Of a stretch of 21,729 bases of DNA, positions 1 through 6,688 are shown piece after piece. The stretch lies in the IMG/VR virus record IMGVR_UViG_3300035698_017564, positions 1 to 21,729 of that record; one strand, written 5' to 3'. The notes beneath the pieces were generated by a model. That model saw only the letters and a list, made by a program, of their open reading frames with translations. It ran no database searches and was not told where the DNA came from. Position 1 is the first letter of the stretch, and every line of letters starts with the position of its first letter. The translations under genes and the position numbers were made by a program. Origin of the DNA: a virus.

Positions 1-225
1 AATTTCATCTAATTGAGGAGTGAGAACCTTTATTCTATGATCTAAGGTAGTGACCACAGAGTACCCGTTTTCGAGAATAGTCTCCTGTACTGACTTTCTT
101 CCCGTTTCTGCATAATTCGTAATGGGGTGAGATTTATTTCTTACCCAAACATCATTATTGGATATATCCTGTTTAATAGGAACAAGCCCTTTCGTAGTAT
201 TAATAAGCGAGTCCCCGTCTAGGCA
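1..225 (-). other. Intein N-terminal splicing domain inside terminase (partial)
   Basis: Seventy-five residues that do not fit a terminase but match the start of an intein. Splicing block A is at the junction: Cys1 followed by LDGDSLINTTKGLVPI, the usual nucleophile, GDS/T, and G-L-V-P-I pattern. Block B is at residues 54-67, with the TxxH motif as Thr60-Leu-Asp-His63 at the usual distance from Cys1. The upstream flanking residue is Phe. The insertion point is after the LRGDTR stretch, immediately before the expected Walker B Asp-Glu of the ATPase, a critical site of the kind inteins favour. The window ends before the endonuclease region and the C-terminal His-Asn plus +1 residue, so I cannot say whether it carries a homing endonuclease or is a mini-intein. 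Confidence 0.9.
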
Positions 226-1230
226 GAAAAGCCTGGTGTCTCCTCTCAATGAGCTAGAGTTAGCTGCAAGCATCTGAACAGAGATTCGCTTACTAGTGAA
301 CATAATAAATGTCTGTTCTGATTGGTACAGCTGTATTCCTATTCTTTTTCCTTCAGCTATTAAGTAGTCTCTGAACGACCTAAACCAAGGAGAATCGTAG
401 TAAGCATGACGAAAAGATAGCCATAGATTCTTCTTGACCTGCTTTAACGTAGGAGCTACGAAAGCTGCATCAAACACTACATTATCAGCTTGTTCAAAAT
501 AATTACTTAACGATGGAATGGCTAAGTAACGGTGTAGAATATACGTCCAGCCGAATGTAGAGACCAAAAAAGATTTTCCACTCCGCTGTCCCCATACACC
601 AACAAACTCATTCGGAGGAACGGGACGAATTGAAGCCAGAGCTGCGTCTTCTAGGTGGGGGTTATACCGTGAAAATCGTGGATCTCTATGCCACTCTGTC
701 AAAATTTCCGTTCTATTCCGTTTACACTGAGGACATACTCCGTGTTCTAATAGAACAAACCTATCTAAAGTCTCTCCTACCGAAGCATTTACAGGAACGT
801 TATGAATATAGTCTACGTCGCTACAAAGATAACAAACGTCTTTAAAAAATTGAGCAAGGACTTGGATTTGTTTAGGGAATAGTTCTGTTCCAATATTCAA
901 AAATTTAGGATTACGACACCAGTCAATAACGTTCTTGGCGACAGTAAATTGCCTCTGAGTAAAACTAGCTGTGTCTAAATCAGAGGCAATAGCTCTTTGA
1001 ATCAACTCTACAGGATTCGGGAGTACATCAGGGTTAGCGGGGAGGGTTCCTGTTTGGAGAAGACTTAGTGCCTTGGATTCGTCATCATTTCCAGGAGGAG
1101 GTGCTTTTATAGTAACTGACGGAGGACGGACTCGCCTAATAGGCTTTACATCGGCCTCCTTAGTTTTGCTTAAACTTTTAGGTACTCGTCGCCGTTTAGA
1201 CAACCTATTTTTTTCTTTTTTCTTAGTCAA
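1..1230 (-). CDS. Terminase large subunit, intein-containing, 3' end beyond window
   Basis: DNA-packaging motor ATPase that pumps the phage genome into the prohead. The frame is open from 1230 to base 1, giving 335 terminase residues and then 75 intein residues. A basic N-terminal tail is followed by an FPKQIQVL segment like the adenine-binding Q motif. Two CxxC pairs (C133/C136 and C166/C169) could form a zinc ribbon. The ATPase motif is GQRSGKS (K219), the terminase-type deviant Walker A. The segment SLRGDTRLF (ending at residue 335) is the conserved stretch just before the Walker B acidic pair; the intein begins there. Residues after it, and the nuclease domain, lie outside the window. The start is inferred as TTG at 1230: no ATG occurs in frame near the 5' end, and AGGA lies 12 bases upstream. 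The preceding in-frame codon block is only UGA-UGU-UUA-UUU after the upstream gene. Confidence 0.88.
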   Translation of the reverse strand, partial: MTKKKEKNRLSKRRRVPKSLSKTKEADVKPIRRVRPPSVTIKAPPPGNDDESKALSLLQTGTLPANPDVLPNPVELIQRAIASDLDTASFTQRQFTVAKNVIDWCRNPKFLNIGTELFPKQIQVLAQFFKDVCYLCSDVDYIHNVPVNASVGETLDRFVLLEHGVCPQCKRNRTEILTEWHRDPRFSRYNPHLEDAALASIRPVPPNEFVGVWGQRSGKSFLVSTFGWTYILHRYLAIPSLSNYFEQADNVVFDAAFVAPTLKQVKKNLWLSFRHAYYDSPWFRSFRDYLIAEGKRIGIQLYQSEQTFIMFTSKRISVQMLAANSSSLRGDTRLFCLDGDSLINTTKGLVPIKQDISNNDVWVRNKSHPITNYAETGRKSVQETILENGYSVVTTLDHRIKVLTPQLDEI

Positions 1231-1239
1231 AAATAAACA

Positions 1240-1557
1240 TCATCCTGCTTCGGGAATCATAGCAACAACAGGTAAATTAGGCCTTGAATATGAAGTACCT
1301 TTTTCCTTATGTCGTTTTTTATGTATTTCCTGTAAGCGTGTTCGAAGTTTTCTACAGTCTTTGATCGCGTCATCCAGACTGAGCATCAATTCGGATACCC
1401 CTGTTTTGTCTGGACCTTCATTATGAGTTTCATTATAAACTCTAACAACAGAGGTAATGGTGCGTTCATAACCTTCATATGGTATTTTAGGTTTATTCTC
1501 AGATTGGTCTGACATGGCTTCTTGTATCCTTTTTAATTCAACCTTGGACTCTCCCAT
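1240..1557 (-). CDS. Small charged protein upstream of terminase, unknown function
   Basis: A 105-residue charged soluble protein that I do not recognise. The C-terminal half (about residues 58-90: SELMLSLDDAIKDCRKLRTR and onward) looks helical, with a basic stretch KKRHKEK; the tail is short and Pro/Gly-containing. The ATG at 1557 is preferred over the in-frame TTG one codon upstream because a strong purine box (GGGAGGGGGG, 1563-1572) sits five bases before it. Its UGA stop (1242-1240) is in the same frame as the terminase that follows, with only three sense codons between this stop and the terminase TTG. Its place next to the terminase and its small helical size would suit a small terminase subunit or packaging accessory factor. 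That is inference from position only. Confidence 0.7.
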   Translation of the reverse strand: MGESKVELKRIQEAMSDQSENKPKIPYEGYERTITSVVRVYNETHNEGPDKTGVSELMLSLDDAIKDCRKLRTRLQEIHKKRHKEKGTSYSRPNLPVVAMIPEAG

Positions 1558-1572
1558 CAAAACCCCCCTCCC

Positions 1573-2199
1573 TCACAGCTTGTCGATCATTTCTATTACG
1601 GTTCTGAGATCATCACGCAGGACTCTAATTGCATCGGTCATTAGACGAACATCCTGCTGATAGTTAGTCATCAAAACGTACCTATCGGCGGATTCATGCC
1701 TGAAATCTTCAAGCTTACCTATTTTCTTAGACAGGTCATTGACTCTATCTTTAAGGGAAGGCACTCCGCTGAGTTGATCGTGTTTACTAGAACAATGTTT
1801 TCGAAAGTCATTAAAATCGTTTTTCAGGTCCGATATTTCAGTATCCATACTGTATTTAAAGGACTGGACCGTGCTCGTCTCCACAGTACGTCGAAGCGAG
1901 GAGTCGATCAGTTTTACCCGTTCCTCTACTTTACCTAGTGTTCCAGAGAGCTTATTTATTTCTGCCATCAATTCGGTACGTAACGTAGAGTCTTTACCGT
2001 CTATCAGGAGTTCCAAACTTTTTTTAGAGTTATCTTCTCCCTCTTTTTCCCGCTTCCATTTTCTACTTAAATAAGCTACGTATAGTGTTATTAATAGTGC
2101 AAGAATAGAAGTTACTATTGAAAGTACTTTGAAGAGATCTACCCCTACTGCTGAGGAGGAAACAGCAAATACAACATATGGTAATAAAAGATCATTCAT
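1573..2199 (-). CDS. Membrane-anchored coiled-coil protein (possible lysis/envelope protein)
   Basis: A 208-residue protein. The N-terminal 20 residues are hydrophobic (NDLLLPYVVFAVSSSAVGV). A clear membrane segment follows (SIVTSILALLITLYVAYL, about 27-44) and ends in a basic stop-transfer stretch (SRKWKREKE). The remainder is a long charged, heptad-like region (about 55-205) that should form coiled coil, with one Cys near the middle. One membrane anchor plus extended coiled coil is the layout of inner-membrane spanins and of some envelope-spanning phage proteins, and the lytic transglycosylase is two genes upstream. I saw no specific family motif. The start is taken as ATG 2199: GGAGAGGAG lies just before it and it overlaps the upstream stop by 8 bases. 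An in-frame ATG at 2214 has no good ribosome site. Confidence 0.75.
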   Translation of the reverse strand: MNDLLLPYVVFAVSSSAVGVDLFKVLSIVTSILALLITLYVAYLSRKWKREKEGEDNSKKSLELLIDGKDSTLRTELMAEINKLSGTLGKVEERVKLIDSSLRRTVETSTVQSFKYSMDTEISDLKNDFNDFRKHCSSKHDQLSGVPSLKDRVNDLSKKIGKLEDFRHESADRYVLMTNYQQDVRLMTDAIRVLRDDLRTVIEMIDKL

Positions 2200-2962
2200 A
2201 ACTCTCCTCTCCATCGATTACTTCAAGAGATGCTTCTAGATCTCTATTTGTAGACAATTCGACGAAGTCCACTAGGTGTACTTTAGCATCTTCAGGTATA
2301 GTCTCAGACTCCAAATAATACTCTGCTATACCAATGAGGAGATCCTGTTCCACTTCTAGCTGGTCTTCCCTCCCCTTACTCGCCTCCAACTCTTTTAACT
2401 TTTCAATGCTCTTAGTAATCAGTCTACCAAACGCCATGGAAGGAGTCTCGTAACCTTTTTCAATAACCTCTCCGTTTTCAGTGATCCGGTACGATAATCC
2501 GTCATCCGTATCAATACCATATACGTCGTTACCAATGTACAAGCTGGCTGGATAGTCCCCGGCAGGTATCATGTCCTGTCCAAGTCTAATCACAGTTCCC
2601 GTCTTCTCTTTTTCAGCTGGTATAAGATGGACAGTAATCACACTTTGGAATTTGTGGCGTCCCTGCCTATCATGAGAGACTTCGAAAGTGAGATAATCTT
2701 TAGAACCCAGAACTCGCTCAGCAAGTTCATTTATGATAGGCTCTAAATCAAGAGGCTCCGCTTCAACGTCTTGCATATTTTCTGTATCGTACCAAACAAT
2801 GGTATGAGTAGCACTACGCTGGTCTGAAGCTTCCCTACTTCTCTCTTCTTTAATGTACGCAACCGGGACTTCTAGACGAAACCTACCCTGCAACTCATCT
2901 AGAGGACCTAGAAGAGATTGAAAGGATTCTACATCTTCATTTGCGAATCGTATTAACGTCAT
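2192..2962 (-). CDS. Acidic hypothetical phage protein, 256 aa
   Basis: Not recognised. An acidic, soluble-looking protein without signal peptide or membrane segments. The middle (about residues 85-175) looks beta-rich, with segments such as HKFQSVITVHLIP and GDYPASLYIGNDVYGIDTDD. The C-terminal third is helical and Glu-rich (KSIEKLKELEASKGREDQLE). It follows a structured non-coding gap and overlaps the next gene by 8 bases, so the two are probably translationally coupled. The ATG at 2962 has only a weak ribosome site (GGAATT about five bases upstream). Position between the transglycosylase and the membrane coiled-coil protein hints at virion or lysis work, but nothing in the sequence proves it. 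Confidence 0.75.
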   Translation of the reverse strand: MTLIRFANEDVESFQSLLGPLDELQGRFRLEVPVAYIKEERSREASDQRSATHTIVWYDTENMQDVEAEPLDLEPIINELAERVLGSKDYLTFEVSHDRQGRHKFQSVITVHLIPAEKEKTGTVIRLGQDMIPAGDYPASLYIGNDVYGIDTDDGLSYRITENGEVIEKGYETPSMAFGRLITKSIEKLKELEASKGREDQLEVEQDLLIGIAEYYLESETIPEDAKVHLVDFVELSTNRDLEASLEVIDGEESYE

Positions 2963-2998
2963 TGAATTCCATCAGTCGATTAGTTGTAAAAACAAAGT

Positions 2999-3090
2999 GG
3001 GTGTAGGTTCCCAATTAATGGGGACAACAAAGAAAGGTTTGGTTGATTAGAAACCTATAACAATCAGACCAACCTAGGGAACCTACACCC
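2999..3090. repeat. 14-bp perfect inverted repeat with structured 64-base loop
   Basis: The arms GGGTGTAGGTTCCC (2999-3012) and GGGAACCTACACCC (3077-3090) are exact reverse complements. Inside, on the transcribed minus strand, AGGTT...TGATT can pair with AATCA...AACCT around internal mismatches, so the RNA could form a long two-part hairpin. It lies in the 219-base non-coding gap between the transglycosylase stop and the next start, and no gene is evident there. After the 3' arm the minus strand reads ACTTTGTTTTTAC, a broken U-run, so it could act as a weak terminator. A structured leader, processing site or small RNA are alternatives. The 14-bp fully paired stem does not fit a tRNA. Confidence 0.75.
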
Positions 3091-3146
3091 ATCTAAATCG
3101 GTAACTTTCAAATACAACTCTCCTGTTAATAGAAGAGAGTGTCTCT

Positions 3147-3175
3147 ATTATAGAGTAACCAAAGTATTTAGAGAA
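3147..3175 (-). promoter_or_regulatory. Candidate sigma-70-type promoter
   Basis: The minus strand carries a perfect -10 hexamer TATAAT (3152-3147) inside the palindrome CTCTATAATAGAG. Seventeen bases upstream is TTCTCT, only a half match to a -35 box. Transcription would begin near 3140 and give the gene starting at 2962 a leader of about 180 bases containing the 14-bp inverted repeat. A purine-rich AGGAGAG (minus strand, near 3119-3125) lies in this leader and pairs with an upstream CTCTCT, but I see no convincing reading frame behind it. The weak -35 keeps confidence low. Confidence 0.4.
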
Positions 3176-3181
3176 TTGGAT

Positions 3182-4204
3182 TTACTTAGATGAGATAGGG
3201 GAAAGGACGGGCCGGATCGGTGCAGGCTTACGGTAGAATTTTGGGATTTTTGATACGCTGAAACACCTTCGACAACTCCACCTGGACTTGATTTGTCTAC
3301 GTGCTCCGTACTCGAAACAGGAGAGCTGCTTCCAGTAAGCTGCGCGAGAGACACACTTACGCCGAGACTTCTTACACAGATTGTACCGATTGGAGTAGTA
3401 ACTGGCGCTTTCTTTCGGGGACTTTCTGTAGGTGTGGCACGCGTAGCGACGTCGGCACTTATTACGAGTCAAATAGAAAGGTCCTTGATTATACCGATTC
3501 ATCACACACCTACGGAGTGGGTGATTCCACTTTCGATGCGACCATTTCTTACAGTACGTAACGTGTCTTGCCAGCTCCTGAGCCGACTTTAAGAAGGAGA
3601 GCTTGTAATCATTGGCTACTTTCCTACAGTACCGTTTCACATAGCTCCCAGGACCTCGAACGTGGTGCTGCGTGATACCACAATCCGCCCAACAAGTCCG
3701 GTGATTGTTCTTACAGCCTGAGTTGACCAGATAAAGTGGCCTGAAATCGCTCTCCATGCGTCCTACAGCGATAAGGAAGACAGCATCGACTCCAGTAGCC
3801 TTCTCAGCTGCAAAAGCCGCCTTGGCGATTCTGAGGCGCTTAGACTGAACACGAAGATTCTTTTTAAAACACCTATTCAATTTACGTGTACACCTCTTGA
3901 ATTTACCCACCTTAGGTAAATCTTTATACTTGTCACATTGAAACTTTGATTTGCATTCTGATCGAGATCCCCATAGACCACGGTCTTCAATGGCACGAAC
4001 CGACTTTACCAAGCTTTCAATTCTCTGAGCTTCAGTTAAAGCAGTCTTCGTTGCTACAAGGCCTTTGAAATGGTCCGTGACGGCTCGGGCTACCACTACT
4101 GAGGAAGAGACTCCTCCGGATGTTGGAACAGGGTTTTCTGCGAAAGCGTTAGGAATAAACAAAAATAAACTACAAACCGCTACAGAAATTAAAAAATACT
4201 TCAA
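3182..4204 (-). CDS. Secreted, cysteine-rich SLT-type lytic transglycosylase / endolysin
   Basis: Predicted peptidoglycan-cleaving enzyme of the lysozyme-like lytic transglycosylase fold. A Sec signal peptide covers residues 1-22 (basic MKY, hydrophobic core, cleavage after NAFA). The catalytic-domain motifs, in order, are: GVDAVFLIAVGRMESDF with probable catalytic Glu151; GITQ (176-179) in the place of the GLMQ motif; and RYNQGP (237-242) matching the YN-G motif that closes the active site. The mature protein is very basic and holds 17 cysteines (84, 90, 105, 112, 164, 171, 175, 193, 218, 233, 250, 256, 277, 284, 296, 311, 314), unusual for this fold, so it is probably disulfide-braced in the periplasm. 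The start is TTG at 4204 with GGAG eight bases upstream. It could serve lysis or, if virion-borne, cell-wall entry; a nearby membrane coiled-coil gene favours lysis. Confidence 0.8.
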   Translation of the reverse strand: MKYFLISVAVCSLFLFIPNAFAENPVPTSGGVSSSVVVARAVTDHFKGLVATKTALTEAQRIESLVKSVRAIEDRGLWGSRSECKSKFQCDKYKDLPKVGKFKRCTRKLNRCFKKNLRVQSKRLRIAKAAFAAEKATGVDAVFLIAVGRMESDFRPLYLVNSGCKNNHRTCWADCGITQHHVRGPGSYVKRYCRKVANDYKLSFLKSAQELARHVTYCKKWSHRKWNHPLRRCVMNRYNQGPFYLTRNKCRRRYACHTYRKSPKESASYYSNRYNLCKKSRRKCVSRAAYWKQLSCFEYGARRQIKSRWSCRRCFSVSKIPKFYRKPAPIRPVLSPISSK

Positions 4205-4312
4205 GAGTACTTCTCCTATACAGCATTACGCTGTGTGTGAAATTTAACTAATATGTGTGTTGTTGGGTTTTACAACAGGAGGGAGAGGGGAAAGTCCAAG
4301 TAGAAAACTACT

Positions 4313-4960
4313 CTAAGAACTTTTCTTTCCTGTTGTAGATGTCCGTCGATTCTTCGAGGACAACTCGGTATTGAGGATTTTTTTGAGGGTTGGTGTAATT
4401 TGGATAACCTCTTGATTAAGAAGTTCTCCGATTCTCAATAAAGCGTCTTTTGTAGAAGAGTCTATCTTATCATAGGCTCCTTCTCCAAGAGATGAAGTGA
4501 GTTCTTTTCTAAGTCTACGTAGTTCCTGCGTACAAATATCTGTGGTTTTGATAACCAGAGGTGTAGCAACCGTATTTAATATCTCAGACGCCAGCTGCTC
4601 GGAAGGTTTAATTCTATCTAACGACATGATATGCTCACGCTGCTCTTTTTTAATATCGAGCATACGTCGCATCGCGTAGCCTTTTTGAGCACCCGTTTCG
4701 TCATCGTAAGGATCTATTTCGTCATACTCTTCTTTTACTTCTACAGAGAGTTTATCGAGAGACTTCAAGTTCCGTTGCAACATTGCATAACCGGTTTGAG
4801 GTTCTCCACCCAAACATTTTTTCATGTGAAGACGGACACGTTTCGTTTTTAGGTCGTAACTCTGCGCTATCTCTAATAGAGATCTCTCTCCTTCATTTAT
4901 ATCTCTATCCAGACTACGAATAATCTTAATAGAGGTATTTGTGCAAAGTTTACAGGCCAC
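4313..4960 (-). CDS. Zinc/HTH DNA-binding protein, candidate terminase small subunit
   Basis: A 215-residue protein. The first 50 residues have the pattern CxxC (C3, C6), a helix-turn-helix-like stretch (LLEIAQSYDLKTKRVRLHMK) and H45xxxC49. This Cys-Cys-helix-turn-helix-His-Cys layout recurs in phage DNA-binding proteins, including some small terminase subunits, that recognise a specific site. The remainder is helical and charged, with an acidic patch (EEYDEIDPYDDE) and a basic, Ser/Thr-rich tail (NRRTSTTGKKSS), consistent with an oligomerising protein. The start is GTG at 4960 with AAAGGG eight bases upstream, two bases past the previous stop. A transcription regulator is the main alternative. 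The 108 bases between this stop and the transglycosylase start hold no further gene. Confidence 0.6.
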   Translation of the reverse strand: MACKLCTNTSIKIIRSLDRDINEGERSLLEIAQSYDLKTKRVRLHMKKCLGGEPQTGYAMLQRNLKSLDKLSVEVKEEYDEIDPYDDETGAQKGYAMRRMLDIKKEQREHIMSLDRIKPSEQLASEILNTVATPLVIKTTDICTQELRRLRKELTSSLGEGAYDKIDSSTKDALLRIGELLNQEVIQITPTLKKILNTELSSKNRRTSTTGKKSS

Positions 4961-4962
4961 TA

Positions 4963-5607
4963 CTAAAACCCTTTAAAGTTCGCCACATAGGCATTCTGAG
5001 GTTCGCTGCTACCGTCGTCATCGTCAATCCCTTGCTGCTCACTACCTAGAAGCTTAACTTCTACAGGAACGGGGAGATCTCGGTCGTCGAAATCTTCTTC
5101 GGTTGCGAGTCTTAAACCAAAGTCAATTACTTTGGAAAGATCGGCTTTGATTTTCTGAGGAGTAGACCCAGCTTCATCTAGCAGTTCTAACTCTAAGATG
5201 ATATGCTCTTCATCTACAAAATCCCCATCGTTCGTATCACCAGCAATCGTCTCAGTATATTTAGCACGAACTAAGACGAAAGGATAGGAATCTTCCATAT
5301 TTTCTGCAAAATACCACTTACCAGGTTCGATGTCTAAGTCGGAGTTCTCTGCTCGTTTTAGAACAGCCTCTACTTGGTGGACTTTTTCACCACGTACCGA
5401 CTCTACATAGCACCCTCTATCAGAAGCTTCAGACTTAATCATAAACAGCTCTCCGTGAGAAACATCATCTACACAGAGAACGTTTGCATTAGGCCTTCCC
5501 ACACCATACCCGGCGTGACGGAGTTCGATAGCAAACTCTGTTAGGTCATCTTTAGCACCATTTAACAAAACGGTCCCGTAGCGGACAACTTCTTCAATCC
5601 TACTCAT
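4963..5607 (-). CDS. Acidic hypothetical protein, 214 aa
   Basis: Not recognised. A soluble, acidic protein without signal peptide or membrane segment. Residues 30-110 look like mixed alpha/beta (for example ANVLCVDDVSHGELFMIKSE and GKWYFAENMEDSYPFVLVRA). A linker and an Asp-rich stretch (GIDDDDGSSE) precede the C-terminus. It overlaps the upstream nucleotidyltransferase-like gene by 8 bases (ATGAGTAG) and is followed after two bases by the zinc/HTH gene, so the three are probably co-translated. The start ATG 5607 has AGAGGAAG about nine bases upstream. A minor virion or assembly role would suit the context but is inference. Confidence 0.75.
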   Translation of the reverse strand: MSRIEEVVRYGTVLLNGAKDDLTEFAIELRHAGYGVGRPNANVLCVDDVSHGELFMIKSEASDRGCYVESVRGEKVHQVEAVLKRAENSDLDIEPGKWYFAENMEDSYPFVLVRAKYTETIAGDTNDGDFVDEEHIILELELLDEAGSTPQKIKADLSKVIDFGLRLATEEDFDDRDLPVPVEVKLLGSEQQGIDDDDGSSEPQNAYVANFKGF

Positions 5608-6685
5608 GATTTTTGCTTCCTCTGTAATACTTATCGTACAGGTCCGAGACTATGTCTCGACGCGTCTGCGCCGTCTTCATATAGGGACTATTAGTGAAAA
5701 GGTAAGCAATTAGACTTACCATTGTTTTGTCCGCATTGTCGAAACCGCCCCGAGCCTGAAAAACCGTAGTAGCTAAAGAATTTATTTGATTCCAATAGTT
5801 ATCGCGCTCCTCCGTATCTATCTTAGGAGCCTCTTTTTTAGGTTTTTCTTCTTTAGCGTTTTTTGCCATAACAGTAGAAGCCGTCCGCTCGTATCTGGTT
5901 GTCACTTCATTTACCTGGTCTAAAGTGTCTGCTAAATCATCGTATCGATACGTATGTAGAATAGAATAGAGTAAGGATTTGGGAAGATGAAGATATTCCG
6001 AGGACAGCTCTCTAACAAAACTACCCTCATACAATTCTTCTTCCAACTGCTCTACTAATTTCCAACTTTCTCTAGGCTCTCCACGGAGATGTTTGGAAAT
6101 TCCGTGTTCTAATCGAATAACCCGACCCTTTAATGCTTTTATGGTATGCTCACGGTCTTCTGGAGACAGTTCTCGAAAAGCATCTAAAAGCACTTTCCAA
6201 TCATAGGGATCCAATTCAAAGGAGTTTTTAACCTTAAAAAGACGCCAATTTATGTATGGAATTAAAGCACTACCGCGAGCTAATTCGTTAGTCGTCCAAT
6301 TCTTCTCTCCAACCCAGGTACCAGTAGAGATGTCGTAGAGAAGACCAAAGTGCTTAGATACGTTAGAAGCAGGAGTTTCGTCGGAAATTAGAAAAAAGTT
6401 AAACTTGTGGTCCGTATTAGTTAGTAAATGACCAGAAGCTACACGAGCTTCTTCTCGATATTCCGGGAGATCTTCGGGAAGGGCTCGAATGAGGAGATCT
6501 AAATCTGATTCGTTATCCCAATAATGTCCCGTCATATCTCCAATGATATACACAGCAGTAGAATCGGGAAAGCGGTCCTGGATTTGTTCTTTAATCTGAA
6601 CAGACGCACGGGAGCTTAAAGATTGCTCCGTAGCAGCCCATACGTCAGGACATAAAGTCCTTCTGTGAAAATCCAGGACCGCCAT
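5600..6685 (-). CDS. Nucleotidyltransferase-like protein (Pol beta superfamily)
   Basis: A 361-residue protein whose N-terminal 100 residues match the minimal nucleotidyltransferase core: a strand, then IGDMTGHYWDNESDLDLLI (48-66). This corresponds to the G-(G/S)-x(n)-DxD motif with metal-binding Asp61 and Asp63. The usual Gly-Ser is Gly-Asp here. The strand expected to carry the third acidic residue reads HKFNFFLIS (93-101), with Asn96 where Asp is typical. The middle (about 150-265) is helical, as in the substrate-binding helical regions of such enzymes, followed by a charged Lys/Glu linker (about 275-295) and a helical end. It may transfer nucleotides to RNA, protein or a small molecule, or be an inactive relative. 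It begins three bases after the repeat-protein stop. Confidence 0.65.
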   Translation of the reverse strand: MAVLDFHRRTLCPDVWAATEQSLSSRASVQIKEQIQDRFPDSTAVYIIGDMTGHYWDNESDLDLLIRALPEDLPEYREEARVASGHLLTNTDHKFNFFLISDETPASNVSKHFGLLYDISTGTWVGEKNWTTNELARGSALIPYINWRLFKVKNSFELDPYDWKVLLDAFRELSPEDREHTIKALKGRVIRLEHGISKHLRGEPRESWKLVEQLEEELYEGSFVRELSSEYLHLPKSLLYSILHTYRYDDLADTLDQVNEVTTRYERTASTVMAKNAKEEKPKKEAPKIDTEERDNYWNQINSLATTVFQARGGFDNADKTMVSLIAYLFTNSPYMKTAQTRRDIVSDLYDKYYRGSKNHE

Positions 6686-6688
6686 GGG

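Noticed and set aside
1-1260. Stop-codon reassignment (UGA as sense)
   Set aside because: Other genes in the window end in UGA at sensible positions with the next start overlapping, so UGA works as a stop; only the one site before terminase is unusual.
2999-3090. tRNA gene, suggested by a GGTTCCC-like stretch
   Set aside because: The ends pair perfectly over 14 bp with no CCA, D-arm or anticodon arm in the right places.
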